64,000 bases of DNA from Pseudomonas sp. MYb118 (GTDB lineage: Bacteria; Pseudomonadota; Gammaproteobacteria; Pseudomonadales; Pseudomonadaceae): the NCBI RefSeq assembly GCF_040947875.1, contig NZ_JBFRXN010000004.1, forward strand, positions 496,001 through 560,000. The letters run 5' to 3'. The translations under genes were made by a program, and so were the position numbers. Of the stretch, positions 63,843-64,000 are shown piece after piece. The number at the start of each line of letters is the position of its first letter. The first letter of the stretch is position 1. A model generated the notes under the pieces. That model did not search any database and was not told the DNA's origin. It saw only the letters and a list, made by a program, of their open reading frames with translations.

Positions 63843-64000
63843 ATGTCACTCACCCTGGAGCACGTCAGCCGTACCGTCGAGGGCCAGACCTGGATCGACG
63901 ATGCGTGCCTGAATTTCGAACCCGGATCCTTCAATGTTCTGCTGGGCCGTACGCTGTCCGGCAAAACCAGTCTCATGCGCCTGATGGCCGGCCTGGACAA
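63843..64000 (+). CDS. ABC transporter ATPase, 5' part (glycerol/carbohydrate type)
   Basis: The first 52 codons of an ATP-binding subunit; the rest lies beyond the window. The N-terminus SLTLEHVSRTVEGQTWIDDA and a slightly unusual Walker A GRTLSGKTSL (GxxxxGKT) are visible. AAGG precedes the ATG at 63843. Similarity in style to the GlpS-type subunit of glycerol importers is recalled, not proven. The divergent AcoR-type activator and the sigma-54 promoter suggest substrate-induced expression. Confidence 0.8.
   Translation, partial: MSLTLEHVSRTVEGQTWIDDACLNFEPGSFNVLLGRTLSGKTSLMRLMAGLD

Overview
The window looks like chromosomal DNA of a fluorescent-group Pseudomonas. The genes are dense and GC-rich. 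Nearly every intergenic gap carries palindromic REP/REPIN elements of the Pseudomonas type (core GTGGGAGCGAGCCTGCTCGC and variants). Gene neighbourhoods such as folE-smr-isochorismatase-prmB-aroC-MFS-mtnB-mtnD-mtnC and lpxH-ppiB-glnS-cysS match the order I recall from Pseudomonas. The species assignment is inference; there is no rRNA or tRNA in the window.

Region 1 (1-7.7 kb) is a purine-catabolism locus. A minus-strand run puuE-uraD-alc-allA-puuD-NCS2 permease-Tsx-like porin lies opposite a plus-strand hiuH. Together they take urate through 5-hydroxyisourate, OHCU, allantoin, allantoate and ureidoglycolate to glyoxylate and urea, with uptake across both membranes. A palindrome TTGTRTACAA occurs twice in the divergent promoter and again upstream of a second purine permease at 16.8 kb, suggesting one regulon. 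Region 2 (8-14.6 kb) is accessory: a 1083-residue protein with a pore-forming-toxin-like hydrophobic stretch and RTX-like repeats, followed by two paralogous proteins of unknown function (508 and 486 residues). Two of the three genes share an upstream motif. Region 3 (14.7-22.8 kb) holds a LysE exporter, the AzgA-type permease, a MarR/aminotransferase divergent pair with twin operators, a glutaredoxin-like protein, folE, an Smr protein, a cysteine-hydrolase homologue lacking its cysteine, and prmB.

Region 4 (22.8-24.3 kb) and region 9 (49.8-51.7 kb) are two copies of one composite repeat. In each, two inverted arms of about 266 bp, themselves rich in hairpins, enclose a tandem array of 133-bp REPIN units (5 and 8 units). 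Smaller tandem units lie on one side, mirror-imaged between the two copies. Region 5 (24.3-30.4 kb) has a coiled-coil membrane protein, an alpha/beta hydrolase, aroC, an MFS transporter and the methionine-salvage genes mtnB, mtnD and mtnC. Region 6 (30.5-37.1 kb) has a DUF3509 protein, a fatty acyl-CoA ligase, an ankyrin protein, a PstS-OmpA fusion, xthA and a GNAT acetyltransferase. Region 7 (37.2-42.6 kb) is tamA-tamB.

Region 8 (42.6-49.8 kb) is a translationally coupled operon: LacI-type regulator, periplasmic binding protein, two permeases, ATPase and a GpdQ-like phosphodiesterase, followed by an OprD-family porin. A three-repeat Pho-box-like sequence precedes it, so I infer a phosphate-starvation system for importing and splitting phosphodiesters. 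Region 10 (51.8-56.7 kb) is a MarR-controlled tripartite EmrAB-type efflux operon with two perfect 12-bp palindromes upstream and a REPIN inside it. Region 11 (56.8-61.4 kb) is lpxH, ppiB, glnS and cysS. Region 12 (61.5-64 kb) is an AcoR-type sigma-54 activator divergent from a truncated ABC-transporter ATPase, with a GG-N10-GC promoter and a cluster of TTGTTCA repeats between them.
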